From assembly GCA_002722315.1 (NCBI GenBank), contig PBLG01000047.1, positions 62,001 through 126,000 on the forward strand: 64,000 nucleotides of DNA, in the 5' to 3' direction. Positions 35,513 through 44,931 of this stretch are shown piece by piece. The stretch is from Lysobacterales bacterium. Lineage in GTDB: Bacteria > Pseudomonadota > Gammaproteobacteria > Xanthomonadales > Wenzhouxiangellaceae. Position numbers and translations under genes: made by a program. Below the pieces are notes generated by a model. It was not told the DNA's origin and did no database searches. It was given only the letters and a program-made list of their open reading frames with translations. Numbering within the stretch: position 1 is the stretch's first letter; the number at the start of each line of letters is the position of its first letter.

Positions 35513-38500
35513 TTACAGGCGATAGGTTGCACCGAAGAAGATGAAGCGACCCGTATCGAACAGCGTCGGGTAGGTGTTGCCGTTACCTTCAGGCGGGCCT
35601 GCCGACGTCACGACCGGGATCTTCGTTCCCGTCAGGTTGTTCACACCGGCACGGAACTGGATCTCATCCGACCAGTTATACCTGACTGCGAGATCGAGGT
35701 AGTTGATCGCGTCGATCTTCCGGTCGATGGCCGGGTTGACCGCCGGACCGGCGTTGTTGTCGGTGCTCGAGAAGTAGCGCCAGGTCAGGTCGATATCCAT
35801 ATCCCAGGGCGTCGTCCACGTGTTGCGCATCCGATGCCTGTACTCCGGCGACGGGATACGGCACGAGCCGGCATGTTCGCCCGCACAAGTGATCGGATCG
35901 GCGCCCGGGAACGGTGTCGTCTGCAACTCGTCGAGGAAGGTCGACGCGTAGTCGAACCGCACCGAACCCAGACCCTCGAGGCCGACGTCCCACAGGTCGA
36001 GGTCGTAAACGACCTGGAAGTCGACGCCGCTGGTCTCCAGCGTTGCAATGTTGATGTTGGTCTGCTGGAAGCCGACGCCTGCGGTACCGGCGATCAGCGA
36101 TCCTGCGTTGTCACGCTGGATCAGGTCGCAGAACGCCGCGTCGCCAGTTGCAAGACACTCATCCAACGTGGTCTGCGCGGGAATACCCGCAGCGATTGCA
36201 TCGCTTACCTCGATATCGAAGTAATCGACCGAGATCGAAAGTCCCGGCACCGCCTCCGGCGTGAGGATCGCGCCGATGGTGACCGTATCCGACTCTTCCG
36301 GATCCAGGTTCGGGTTGCCGCCGGTAAGCGACTGGGTCTGACCCGAGATCACGTCGGGAATATTGCCGTACTGACCCGACGTTACGCCGGTGTTGGCACA
36401 TTCCTGGAGCGTGGCGGCCGGGTTCGGACCGGCGCAGGGATCGAAGAATCCGTTCGAACCGCTTGTCAGGTTCGGCAGGTTCGTGCCCTGAGGCGTGAAC
36501 AGTTCGATCACGTTCGGCGCACGGACGGCCCGCTGGAACTGGCCGCGCAGACGGAGATCCTCGATCGGTGTCCAGTTCGCGAACACGTGGTAGGTATCGG
36601 TGGTGAAGCTGTTCTTGGTATTGGCCCCGTCCGTCGTGTAGTCGGAATAACGGTAGGCGCCACCGATATCGAAACGTACGATGCCCGGCACATCCGCGAT
36701 CAGGGGCACCTGGGCTTCGAAGAAGATTTCGCTGACGCGAATTTCACCCGAAACGGGCAACGTCGGGCCGCCTACGCCGGTGAAACCACCGTCCGGCTGC
36801 TGCGAAATCTGATCCGGCTTGGCATTCAGCGAATCCTCGCGGTACTCGCCGCCGACCAGGAAACCGACGCCTTCGTTGGCCATCGGTGACTGGACGCCGT
36901 AGCGACCCAGATCGGTCTGGATGTTGCCGCCGAAGACCTTCTGCTCGGTCTGGCCGGTCGTGATGCCGATGCCCTGGACGTAATCCAGCGCTGCCTGGCT
37001 GACCAGCGATTCGCCGTTGGGGCCGCGCTGGAAGATGTTGTACGGCACACAACCTGCGTTGCCGGAGCGGCAGACCGGGTTGCCGTTTTCATCTTCGACG
37101 ACGAGGAACGCGTCCTGGACGTTTTCGATGATGAAGTCGTTCTCGGAGATGTCGGTGTCGCTGGTACGCGCGAACTGCCCGAAGATCTCGAAATCGAAAT
37201 CATTGAAGATCGTGCCGCGCAGGCCGCCGATCGTCCGCCACGAGGTGTTGTCCAGACTGGAGTTACGCGGACCACCCTCGACGTTACGGTGAGAGGCGAA
37301 AAGCCCGGCGATTTCGTCGTCCTGGGACTGACAGTTGAACGTGTCGTAGAGCGAGATTCCGCTGGGGCCGCCCGGATCCTGGATCAGCGGGTTGTCGCAG
37401 TTGATCGTCCAGCTGCCGAAAGAGGCGGACGGGGCAACCTGCGCATCCGAACTGGTGTTCGTGAAGCTCAGGTCGGCGAAGGCCTCGATGTCGTCGGTCA
37501 ACTCATAGTGGGCCCGGGTGTAGATCTGGAAGCGTTCCCGCGGCCGCTGGAAGAAGTTGAACGGGCCGAAGTTGAACGTTTCGGCCGGACCACCGGCGAA
37601 CGGCGTCAGATTGCCGCTTTCCTGCTGGAAGACGTCACCACCGTCGGCGAAGTTGGCGAATCGGCGGAAGTTGCTCGAGCCGACGCAGCCGACACCACCG
37701 AAACTCTGGGCGCCGCTGGCCGCACCCAGCGCACAGGCGCTTTCGACGCGGCCGTCCTGGGTGATGGCATTGAGGTTTTCGTAGTTGAAGAACAGCGTGG
37801 CGTTGCCGCGGCCGTCCCCGGTGTTTGCGCCCATCGTCAGCGAGAGGTTGATCTCGCGACCGTCGGTCGTCGAGCCGGGAATCGGCTGAGCACCCGCAGA
37901 GAGAACATTTTCGAAGAAAGAGCGGTCGTTGCCGGCCTGGTTGAAGCCGCCCTGCACGTCGACCTCTATGCCCTCGAAGTCGCGCTTGAGGATGAAGTTG
38001 GCAACACCGGACACGGCATCGGAACCGTACACGGCCGACGCACCGCCGGTCACGATGTCGAGTCGCTCGATAAGCCGGGTCGGCACCATGTCGAGGTTAG
38101 GCGCAGAACTGGAAGAATCGCCGAAAGGCAGGCGACGTCCGTCGATCAGCACGAGGGTCCGGACCGGACCAAGACCGCGAAGGTCCAACTGAGCGGTACC
38201 GCTGGCGCCGTTGGAAACTTCCGATGCCTGGGCGGCGAAAACCTGCGGAAGCTGGTTCGTCAGGTCTTCGATTCTCACCGTGCCGCGCGACGCGATTTCT
38301 TCCTGTCCGACGGTCAGCACCGGGTTCGGCGCCTGAACGTTCGGGTTGGTCATCAGGCGCGAACCCGTGACCACGATTCTTTCGACGTCAGGGGCTTCTT
38401 CCGCCGTTTCCTGGTCCTCGTCCTGGTTCTGGTCCTGGGCGATGGCAATCATCGGCGTAATGCCGAAAGCCAGGCCCGCCAATATCGGTGCCATTCCGCG

Positions 38501-38542
38501 CCATAGGGGCGTCTGGCGATTCTTGAGTAGTTCGGACTTCAC
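35513..38542 (-). CDS. Large TonB-dependent outer-membrane receptor
   Basis: 1009 aa from a GTG at 38542 with GAGG upstream. A long signal peptide ends near AIA-QDQ. A TonB-box-like ERIVVTGSRL is followed by the plug domain (IEDLTNQLPQVFAA, GLGPVRTLVLIDGRRLPFGD, ERLDIVTGGASAVYGSDAVS with GVANFILKRDF). A long barrel ends LFDTGRFIFFGATYRL, with several cysteine pairs in external loops. The plug type resembles receptors for peptides, oligosaccharides or similar large substrates in Xanthomonadales-like genomes; no specific ligand can be named. The complete TonB-energiser operon lies immediately upstream on the same strand. Confidence 0.93.
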   Translation of the reverse strand: MKSELLKNRQTPLWRGMAPILAGLAFGITPMIAIAQDQNQDEDQETAEEAPDVERIVVTGSRLMTNPNVQAPNPVLTVGQEEIASRGTVRIEDLTNQLPQVFAAQASEVSNGASGTAQLDLRGLGPVRTLVLIDGRRLPFGDSSSSAPNLDMVPTRLIERLDIVTGGASAVYGSDAVSGVANFILKRDFEGIEVDVQGGFNQAGNDRSFFENVLSAGAQPIPGSTTDGREINLSLTMGANTGDGRGNATLFFNYENLNAITQDGRVESACALGAASGAQSFGGVGCVGSSNFRRFANFADGGDVFQQESGNLTPFAGGPAETFNFGPFNFFQRPRERFQIYTRAHYELTDDIEAFADLSFTNTSSDAQVAPSASFGSWTINCDNPLIQDPGGPSGISLYDTFNCQSQDDEIAGLFASHRNVEGGPRNSSLDNTSWRTIGGLRGTIFNDFDFEIFGQFARTSDTDISENDFIIENVQDAFLVVEDENGNPVCRSGNAGCVPYNIFQRGPNGESLVSQAALDYVQGIGITTGQTEQKVFGGNIQTDLGRYGVQSPMANEGVGFLVGGEYREDSLNAKPDQISQQPDGGFTGVGGPTLPVSGEIRVSEIFFEAQVPLIADVPGIVRFDIGGAYRYSDYTTDGANTKNSFTTDTYHVFANWTPIEDLRLRGQFQRAVRAPNVIELFTPQGTNLPNLTSGSNGFFDPCAGPNPAATLQECANTGVTSGQYGNIPDVISGQTQSLTGGNPNLDPEESDTVTIGAILTPEAVPGLSISVDYFDIEVSDAIAAGIPAQTTLDECLATGDAAFCDLIQRDNAGSLIAGTAGVGFQQTNINIATLETSGVDFQVVYDLDLWDVGLEGLGSVRFDYASTFLDELQTTPFPGADPITCAGEHAGSCRIPSPEYRHRMRNTWTTPWDMDIDLTWRYFSSTDNNAGPAVNPAIDRKIDAINYLDLAVRYNWSDEIQFRAGVNNLTGTKIPVVTSAGPPEGNGNTYPTLFDTGRFIFFGATYRL

Positions 38543-38852
38543 TGTGGGTATACCTCTTTTTTGTCTCTACGGATTCGGTTATCCGAGTGGATTTTGACCG
38601 CAGGCACGCGCGCATTGCATTGCACAGGCCTGAGGGCACCCTGCGAGTTGGAGCATAACGCCGATTTAACCTAATATCAACAATGGAATCGAATTTCTGC
38701 GGCATGTGGTTCCGCGCCGAATTCCATGCGCATCAGGGGGTGCGGGTGCGGCCGATGGCGGCCACCCCGGCATATTGGTCGCGGGAAGGGAGCGAACGGC
38801 GTCAAGCCGGCTGGATCGGGGCGGGTCGGGACATCGACCCGCCTGGAAACGG
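38543..38852. other. Intergenic region before the receptor gene, with a hairpin
   Basis: Contains no credible gene. A GC-rich hairpin (GGCGGGTCG at 38820 pairing with CGACCCGCC to 38843, 6-nt loop) follows the TPR gene stop by about 10-30 bp and may slow or end that transcript, though it has no T-run. The AT-richer stretch 38655-38700 (CCTAATATCAACAATGG) is the likely receptor promoter area, but I see no convincing -35/-10 pair. Confidence 0.5.
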
Positions 38853-40316
38853 TCATTGACCCGAGCCGTCTCCGTTCTCGGACTCGTTCAGCAAGGTCGC
38901 GCATCGTTCCGAGAGCTCCGAACCAGCGAGCTGCTGGGCGCGACAGGCGGTCAGGAGACGCTCCCGGGCCGCCGAGGCCAGCACTTCGCTTTGCTCTTCT
39001 TCCAGCGCGGCCTGTCGTCTCTCGGTCTGGTTGATGGCGTTGATGTAGCCGCGCCAGTCGGAAGCCTGTCGGCGCGTGGAGCTGAAGTTCTGGGCCTGGG
39101 CGAACGCCTCGTCGGCGGCATTTCGCTGTTCGCGGTCGCCCGGGTCGGCCTGGTTGAAGCGCGCGTTCCCGAGGAGCATCCATGCTTCGGCGCGGCGCGA
39201 TTCGTCGAGACCGCCTTTTTCAAGCGCGGTTTCCAGCGCCTGTTCGGCCTCTTCGTTCTGCTCGTTGGCCAGAAGCGACTGACCGAGCCTGAACGACAGC
39301 AGCCCCTCGTCGGACAGCCGGGCGGCCTGGCGCAGTACCGGGATGGCCTTGTCATGCTCCCGCGCCTGGCTCCACAGCTGCGAGAGCAATTCGAGGTTCT
39401 CGACGTTGCGCTCGACCCGGCCGGCTTCCATTTCTTTCTCGATCAGCTTCGCGCCCCGATGCGGGTTGTCGAAGCTGGAGTAGTACTGGGCCAGCATGAC
39501 GATGTCTTCACCGCTCTCGACCAGCCCGTTGATGTAGGCCGTCTCCAGGGCGGAGAACGACTTGAACTGTTCGCCCTGCTCCAGATACAGGGACGAAAGC
39601 TGCCGCCAGTAGCTGAGACTGTCGGGCCACAATTCGACCATGGTCTCGAGCAGGCGGGTACGGTCGTCTACGTTGCCCAGCTCCGAATAGATCGCATTGA
39701 GCAGGTCGTAATAACGCTTCTGCGGCTGGGGCGAGACGTCGACGGCGCTCTGGATCGACTCCAGTGCCTTCTGGTAGTCATCGAGGTTGTAATACGCGGC
39801 ACCCAGCATGAAATAGGCCGTGTCGGTGACCTTCACATCGGCCGTCATCCATTCCTCGAAAAGACGGATGGACTCCTCGTAACGCTCGTTGACGAAGTAA
39901 ATCTGGGCCAGGTTGAAGCGCAGCCGATTCTGCTGGTCCTCGGGCAGCGCATTGAGGTTCAATGCGGCCGAGAAATCGTCCAGCGCGGCGTCCATGTTTT
40001 CCAGATTGACGTAAGCCGAGCCGCGAATCTGGAGGACGGAGGCCTTGTCGAAATCCTTCATCGAGTCGCCGCGACGGTTCATCAGGCTGTTCAGCTGTTC
40101 CAGCGCCTCCCGATAGGCGTCTTCCTCCATGAGCTCGTAGGCCTCGAGCAAGTCCTGGGCCACCCGCGGATCGAGCGTGGGTACGGGGTCGTCCTTCTCT
40201 TTCTGCTCGCGCGAATCGTTCTGCGCGACCAGCGCACCGGCGAACAGAAACATCGCTACAGTCGTCAGCGTCAACAACAGCTGCTGCACGGAAATGAACT
40301 GCGTCTTGCGCATCAT
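38853..40316 (-). CDS. TPR-repeat periplasmic protein of the TonB energiser operon
   Basis: 487 aa with an N-terminal signal or anchor (LLLTLTTVAMFLFAGALVAQ) and many degenerate TPR units through the body (for example ASVLQIRGSAYVNLENMDAA, RFNLAQIYFVNERYEESIRL, TAYFMLGAAYYNLDDYQKAL). It then has a Glu/Gln-rich helical region and two late cysteines. TPR proteins of this size are the usual last gene of TonB2-type clusters and probably organise the complex in the periplasm. It starts 2 bp after tonB, so co-translation is likely. Confidence 0.85.
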   Translation of the reverse strand: MMRKTQFISVQQLLLTLTTVAMFLFAGALVAQNDSREQKEKDDPVPTLDPRVAQDLLEAYELMEEDAYREALEQLNSLMNRRGDSMKDFDKASVLQIRGSAYVNLENMDAALDDFSAALNLNALPEDQQNRLRFNLAQIYFVNERYEESIRLFEEWMTADVKVTDTAYFMLGAAYYNLDDYQKALESIQSAVDVSPQPQKRYYDLLNAIYSELGNVDDRTRLLETMVELWPDSLSYWRQLSSLYLEQGEQFKSFSALETAYINGLVESGEDIVMLAQYYSSFDNPHRGAKLIEKEMEAGRVERNVENLELLSQLWSQAREHDKAIPVLRQAARLSDEGLLSFRLGQSLLANEQNEEAEQALETALEKGGLDESRRAEAWMLLGNARFNQADPGDREQRNAADEAFAQAQNFSSTRRQASDWRGYINAINQTERRQAALEEEQSEVLASAARERLLTACRAQQLAGSELSERCATLLNESENGDGSGQ

Positions 40317-40318
40317 TG

Positions 40319-40921
40319 CTAGCCCTCCAACTGAAATTCGATCGTGGTGCGAACGCCCACTCGCGGCTCTGCGACGTTATCGACGATCTTCGGGTTGTAG
40401 CGCCAGCGCTCGACCGCCCGCATGGCGGCGCTGTTCAGGCAGGAATTTGTCGACTCGAGCACGCGCGGGTTGACCACCGTGCCTTCGGGCGTCACGTCGA
40501 ATTCCACCAGCACCGACTCGCTGGTCTCGGCCCGGGCCATGCAGCGCTGCGGATACTGCGGCGGAATGCGCACCAGCGGCTGGGCATCGCGATCCGGATT
40601 GAACCCGGTACCGATGTCGATATCGACGTTCGACAGATCGGGAAGCTCACCCATCTGCACGCTCATTTCCGGACGGAAACTCGGGTCGGTGACCGTCGGC
40701 GGCGGCGGTGGCGGCTGGTCCAGCACAGGACGCTGGAAGTCTTCGGTCCGTTGGTCTGCCGTGTCCTGAAGCTGCCGGGTGACGTTGATCTGAACCGAGC
40801 GATCTTCGCTGAGTTCGACGTTTCCCTGGTTGGAAATCACCGCCGCCAGAACGAGAAATATGAACGACGTTACGACGACAGCACCCGGCAGGCCGGTAAT
40901 GAGGCGAATGAGATTATTCAT
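40319..40921 (-). CDS. tonB: TonB-family energy transducer
   Basis: 200 aa. One N-terminal anchor helix (GAVVVTSFIFLVLAAVI), a short proline run (QPPPPPPTV) rather than the long Pro-Lys rod of E. coli TonB, and a C-terminal TonB domain (LVRIPPQYPQRCMARAETSE, VLVEFDVTPEGTV, AAMRAVERWRYNPKI). Two cysteines (in RCMA and NSCLNS) are typical of the TonB2 group. It links the ExbB/ExbD motor to outer-membrane receptors. Overlaps the upstream exbD by 4 bp. Confidence 0.93.
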   Translation of the reverse strand: MNNLIRLITGLPGAVVVTSFIFLVLAAVISNQGNVELSEDRSVQINVTRQLQDTADQRTEDFQRPVLDQPPPPPPTVTDPSFRPEMSVQMGELPDLSNVDIDIGTGFNPDRDAQPLVRIPPQYPQRCMARAETSESVLVEFDVTPEGTVVNPRVLESTNSCLNSAAMRAVERWRYNPKIVDNVAEPRVGVRTTIEFQLEG

Positions 40922-41325
40922 GATTTGACGGTAGATACGGCAACAACATCGTCGACGCCGGCGGCACGGATCTGCTGGAGCACGTCGACCAGGTATTCGC
41001 TGTGCGCCTTGCCGTCGGCCTGGATGACCGCGCTGCCGCGCGGATTCTCGCGGCGCAGCCGCTCCAGCGTGGCCCGCACGGCGTCCAGCGCCACTTCCTT
41101 GCGATTGATCCAGATCGTGTTATCGGAATCGATTGCAACCAGGATCGAGACGAGGCGCTGGTCTTCGGCGGTCTGCGCCTCGGGACGCGTGACCTCGACG
41201 CCCGGCTCCTTGATGAAGGTTGCCGTGACGATGAAAAAGATCAGCATGATGAAAACGATATCCAACAGCGGCGTCACGTTGACATCGCTCTCGTCGGCTT
41301 TTGCAACTCTGCGGCTTCTGGCCAT
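40918..41325 (-). CDS. exbD: ExbD/TolR-family motor protein
   Basis: 135 aa. Short cytosolic N-terminus, then a single membrane helix with the essential Asp: NVTPLLDIVFIMLIFFIVTA. The periplasmic domain has the family pattern (EVTRPEAQTAEDQ, AVIQADGKAHSEYLVDVLQQ). It pairs with ExbB to use the proton gradient to drive TonB. It is the second ExbD module of the operon, since the gene before it carries one fused to ExbB. The start at 41325 fits the normal length. Confidence 0.94.
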   Translation of the reverse strand: MARSRRVAKADESDVNVTPLLDIVFIMLIFFIVTATFIKEPGVEVTRPEAQTAEDQRLVSILVAIDSDNTIWINRKEVALDAVRATLERLRRENPRGSAVIQADGKAHSEYLVDVLQQIRAAGVDDVVAVSTVKS

Positions 41326-41341
41326 GTGTGCTCCGATTCTC

Positions 41342-42301
41342 CTATCGTCCCTGGATGGCGAGGGCCGGATCGACGCCGGCCTGGCGCGCCTGGTCAAGCA
41401 CCATCACGGTCACGTCGATCTCGGCGTCCGGCGCTGCATTGAGCAGTACCACGCCGCGCGGCTCTTCTGCCGTGAAGGCCTCGACAACCGGTTTGACCGA
41501 GCGCGGGTCGATCATGCGAACGTTGTTGACCATGACGAAACCGTCATTGCGAACGCTGAGCACCAGCGTCGGCGGCGGCCGCGTCAATTCTTCCTGTTCG
41601 TTCTCCTGCGGCGTCGCGATCTCGATGCCCTCCTCGTCGAGGAAGGTCGATGTGACGATGAAGAAGATCAGCAGGATGAAGACGATATCCAGTAGCGGCG
41701 TGATGTTGACTTCGGCCTCGTCGGCCTCGTCGGTCAGCAGCCGTCTGCCGGTGCCGAAGCCCATCCCGGCATCGAGCTCGAGCCGGTTCGAAACATCGGC
41801 GACCGCGATTTCGTTGCGGCGGTCGAGAAAGCTCATCGCGAACACGCCGGTCAGCGAAACCGCCAGGCCCGTCATGGTCGGAATGGTGGCCTTGGAGATG
41901 CCGGACGCCATCAACCTCGCATTCGATGAACCCGTGTCGGTAATGACCTGGAAGACCTCGATCATGCCCGTCACCGTACCCAGCAGGCCGAGCAACGGCG
42001 TGATCAGGATCAATGCGCGGATGACACCCATGTAGCGCTCGCTTTCGACCCGCGCTTCGGAGATCAATCGCTCGCGGAACATGTGCGATTCCCAGCTGAC
42101 GTGGTTATCCAGCGATTTCCAGCGCGCCACCTGCGCATCGCGCAGACGGGGGCCGGAAAAGAGCACATACAGGATGCGCTCGCTGATCAGGACCCACATC
42201 AGCGCGGTGCTGCACAGGAGCACGAACACCACCGGGCCTCCCGCTTCGAGGAAGCCCCGGATGGCCGACCAGGCGTTGACCGGATTCAGCAGTTCAAGCA
42301 C
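41342..42301 (-). CDS. ExbB-ExbD fusion protein
   Basis: 319 aa in one uninterrupted frame. Residues 1-~175 are a short TonB2-type ExbB with three membrane segments: PVVFVLLCSTALMWVLISE (~23), RALILITPLLGLLGTVTGMI (~95) and SKATIPTMTGLAVSLTGVFA (~136). Residues ~185-319 are a complete ExbD beginning RRLLTDEADEAEVNITPLLD, with the essential Asp205 in its membrane helix, and ending with a normal periplasmic domain. These are normally separate genes. The fusion fixes a 1:1 covalent ratio unless it is processed, while a separate ExbD follows 16 bp downstream. Confidence 0.92.
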   Translation of the reverse strand: MLELLNPVNAWSAIRGFLEAGGPVVFVLLCSTALMWVLISERILYVLFSGPRLRDAQVARWKSLDNHVSWESHMFRERLISEARVESERYMGVIRALILITPLLGLLGTVTGMIEVFQVITDTGSSNARLMASGISKATIPTMTGLAVSLTGVFAMSFLDRRNEIAVADVSNRLELDAGMGFGTGRRLLTDEADEAEVNITPLLDIVFILLIFFIVTSTFLDEEGIEIATPQENEQEELTRPPPTLVLSVRNDGFVMVNNVRMIDPRSVKPVVEAFTAEEPRGVVLLNAAPDAEIDVTVMVLDQARQAGVDPALAIQGR

Positions 42302-42326
42302 GGCAGATTACCCTCGAATGCATGCA

Positions 42327-43682
42327 TCAACGGTTTGATTTCTCGGCGTCGGCGACAAGGCTCGTCGATTGCTCTTCGAGGATCTGACCGAGACGGCGCG
42401 AAGTCGAGGACGCGAAGGCGTGCAGAATCAGCAGCGGCACGGCGGCGATAAGGCCGAGCACCGTCGTGATCAGGGCCTGCGAGATACCGCCGGCCATCAG
42501 CTTCGGATCGCCGGTACCGAACAGGGTGATCGCCTGGAACGTCACGATCATACCGATGACGGTTCCGAGCAGCCCCATCAGCGGCGCTACGGCAGCCAGC
42601 ACCTTGACCAGGTTCAGCCCGCGCTCCAGCGGCGGCAGTTCCTTGAGCACCGCATCGTCCAGGTGCAACTGAAGCGTTTCCAGGCTCTCGCCCTTGTGCT
42701 CCTCGTAGGCGGCCTGGATGCGGCCCAGCGGGTTCGAATCGTTGGGCTCGTGCTTGCCCATCTGGCGCCGCACCTTCATGGATGTCAGGGTCAGCATCAG
42801 CCAGCGGAAGACGGCGAGCAGAATGCCGAATGCAGCCACGACGATGATGGCGTAACCGATCCAGCCGCCCTGGTCGATGCGCTCGCGCAGGGTCGGCGTT
42901 TCAGTCACCAGGCCGAGCAGGCTGCCCAGCGACGGATCGATCAAACCCCGAACGACGCCGTCACCGGAATGTTCCATGACGCGTTCCGCGGCCGCGACCG
43001 CGCCGCCGCCCGGCTGGCGTGCCAGGTAGCGCAGCGTGCCGTCGGTAAGCACCAGGTAACCCTGGTCGCCGAATGCGGTGAACGGACCGATTCGCACAAC
43101 GGTCTCGGAAGTCGATGAATTGTTGTTGCCAACGACGTCGGCCTGGTAGCGAGCCACGTTGGCCTGAGCGGTCATTTCCTGCAGCATCGTGAACCACAGC
43201 CCTTCGAGCTGCTCGATGGTCGGCAGCGAATCCGACTGCGCCATTTCGGACAGTTCGTCGCCGCGGTTCGGGAACTGGGATGAAATCAGGGAATCGTTCA
43301 GCTGCTCGTCGAGATCGGCAGCGGCGGCTCGCGCCACGCCGAACAGTTCGCCGAATTCGCCCTGACGCTCGGCAAGCTGGTCGCGAAGTTCCGTCAGCTC
43401 ACGATCCAGGCGGTTGCGAAGATCCTCCAACCGGCTGGCCTCGGCCTCGGCTTCGGCGACCTGGTTGCGAATCTGGCGGAGCTCCTGCTCGCGGTTGGCT
43501 TCCTGGCGACGGAAGCGGTTGACGCGCTCGCGGTTGGCTTCCGCGACCGCCTGGCGTTCCTGCTGCATGGCCCGCACGACTTCCTCGAGCGATTGCGGCT
43601 GGTTCTGCGCCATGGCGCTGGAGCAGAATCCGATTGCCAGTACGGCCAGCACGGATAGAAGGCCATTTGACCGATTGCGCAT
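42327..43682 (-). CDS. TtpC-like MotA/TolQ/ExbB protein with periplasmic coiled coil
   Basis: 451 aa from the ATG at 43682, which has GGAG seven bases upstream; an upstream ATG at 43739 is possible. A signal peptide (NGLLSVLAVLAIGFCSSAMA) precedes ~100 residues of charged coiled coil (EANRERVNRFRRQEANREQE, RLEDLRNRLDRELTELRDQL). A periplasmic domain follows, then the MotA/TolQ/ExbB proton-channel domain (LAAVAPLMGLLGTVIGMIVT, GGISQALITTVLGLIAAVPL). In Vibrio TonB2 systems the corresponding protein, TtpC, is essential for receptor energisation. Second gene of the six-gene operon. Confidence 0.9.
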   Translation of the reverse strand: MRNRSNGLLSVLAVLAIGFCSSAMAQNQPQSLEEVVRAMQQERQAVAEANRERVNRFRRQEANREQELRQIRNQVAEAEAEASRLEDLRNRLDRELTELRDQLAERQGEFGELFGVARAAAADLDEQLNDSLISSQFPNRGDELSEMAQSDSLPTIEQLEGLWFTMLQEMTAQANVARYQADVVGNNNSSTSETVVRIGPFTAFGDQGYLVLTDGTLRYLARQPGGGAVAAAERVMEHSGDGVVRGLIDPSLGSLLGLVTETPTLRERIDQGGWIGYAIIVVAAFGILLAVFRWLMLTLTSMKVRRQMGKHEPNDSNPLGRIQAAYEEHKGESLETLQLHLDDAVLKELPPLERGLNLVKVLAAVAPLMGLLGTVIGMIVTFQAITLFGTGDPKLMAGGISQALITTVLGLIAAVPLLILHAFASSTSRRLGQILEEQSTSLVADAEKSNR

Positions 43683-43743
43683 GGTGTGGCTCCGGCTTCT
43701 GATTCGTTGGGTGAGATGCATTTTCGTCGTTCCTGTCATTGTT

Positions 43744-44544
43744 TCAGCCCTCATCCGCGGTCTCGGGTTCCGTCACCGGAATGAAGAGGAGCTCCGGCGG
43801 AATCTGTTCGCGCGCGACGCGCATGGCGGTCTTGACGTCGCCCATGAACGACTTGTCCAGATCCATCCATGTGCCGGACTCGGCGTCGTATCTCTTCAGG
43901 ACCTGGTCATCGTCGGTCTTGAAGATCAATACCAGCCGGCCGATGCGAAGCACGTCGACGTCTTCGAAAAGACGTTCCGCGGTCTGAATGTCGCTGCGAT
44001 AGGCCTCGATGGTGCGGCCGTACTCCGATTCGATCTGGTAGGCCTCGATGAGCAGGCGATAGCGCTGCGCCGGCGATGCCGAGGGATCGTCCATGAGACG
44101 CGTCAGTCGCTCTATCCGCGAAGAACGCTCGCCGACCAGGAACGGAATGTCTGCCTGCACCAGGCGATCCAGCGAGTCGACCATGTCCTGCATGAGCGGC
44201 AGTACCGCGCGCTGAAGGCTGGCGATGTTGTTGATGTCTTCGGTCAGCGATTCGATTTCCGCGCGCTGCGCGTCGGCCTGGCGGCGCTGCGAGGCGTTGT
44301 AGCGGTTGAGCTGTTCGAGCTGCCTGAGATTGGCCCGGTATTCGCCCAGCAATTCCTGGGTCCGGGCATCGATTTCGTCGATATTTTCCTGCGACTCGCG
44401 CGTCCCTTCCGCGGCCTGGCGGCTTGCCTCCAGCGCAGGTTCGACTGCTTGGCCGTGAGCCGGCGAAGCCATTCCCATCGCCATGAAGATCGAGGCCAGC
44501 AGGATGGCCGGCATGCAGTCTGGTTTCATAATCAATTTATTCAT
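43744..44544 (-). CDS. DUF3450 periplasmic protein, first gene of the TonB operon
   Basis: 266 aa from the ATG at 44544. The signal segment MPAILLASIFMAMGMASPAH has cleavage near AHG. A long coiled coil follows (QENIDEIDARTQELLGEYRA, QRRQADAQRAEIESLTEDIN), then a small C-terminal domain (IEAYQIESEYGRTIEAYRSD, FEDVDVLRIGRLVLIF, SGTWMDLDKSF). This arrangement is the DUF3450 family, which consistently heads TonB2-type clusters next to TtpC. Its function is unknown but is probably structural in the energiser. It lies 61 bp upstream of the TtpC-like start. Confidence 0.87.
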   Translation of the reverse strand: MNKLIMKPDCMPAILLASIFMAMGMASPAHGQAVEPALEASRQAAEGTRESQENIDEIDARTQELLGEYRANLRQLEQLNRYNASQRRQADAQRAEIESLTEDINNIASLQRAVLPLMQDMVDSLDRLVQADIPFLVGERSSRIERLTRLMDDPSASPAQRYRLLIEAYQIESEYGRTIEAYRSDIQTAERLFEDVDVLRIGRLVLIFKTDDDQVLKRYDAESGTWMDLDKSFMGDVKTAMRVAREQIPPELLFIPVTEPETADEG

Positions 44545-44931
44545 ACCCGTAAGATCTACTGTTTGAATTTTGCGTGTATGGCCGTCCAACCCGGCGACTG
44601 CTCGAATTTTCTGGCTGAAAATCCTCGGCTGTCCGACTGATTGGCTCCCCGGAACGGACTGATCATCTCATGAAGTTCGGCGGAGGTGGAAACCTCTTCC
44701 CGGACAGAATGCCGATAGCGCCGAATTCATGCTTGCACTCGAAAGACGTCAGCAATCATTCCGTTTTGTCGAAACAATCCATTAGTCTACACGGCCGGCT
44801 CCATCGATTTCAACCGGCTTCCCCCGACCGGACGCGGGCCGGAGATGCGAGCGGAGTCTGCGGAACCGGGGGATCTGCGCCGAATTGGGCGATCCCTTAT
44901 ACTGCTCGGCTGACCCGAACCGAAGTGAATT
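44545..44931. other. Divergent intergenic region between the TonB operon and the PfkB kinase
   Basis: Holds no credible gene. Promoters for both directions are expected here. A TATACT hexamer at about 44899-44904, some 27 bp before the kinase ATG, is a possible -10 element, but I find no good -35 partner. Nothing else is recognisable. Confidence 0.4.

Noticed and set aside
35177-36889. 570-codon plus-strand frame through the receptor terminator and gene end
   Set aside because: It runs across an intrinsic terminator and opposite a secure TonB receptor; no recognisable domain.
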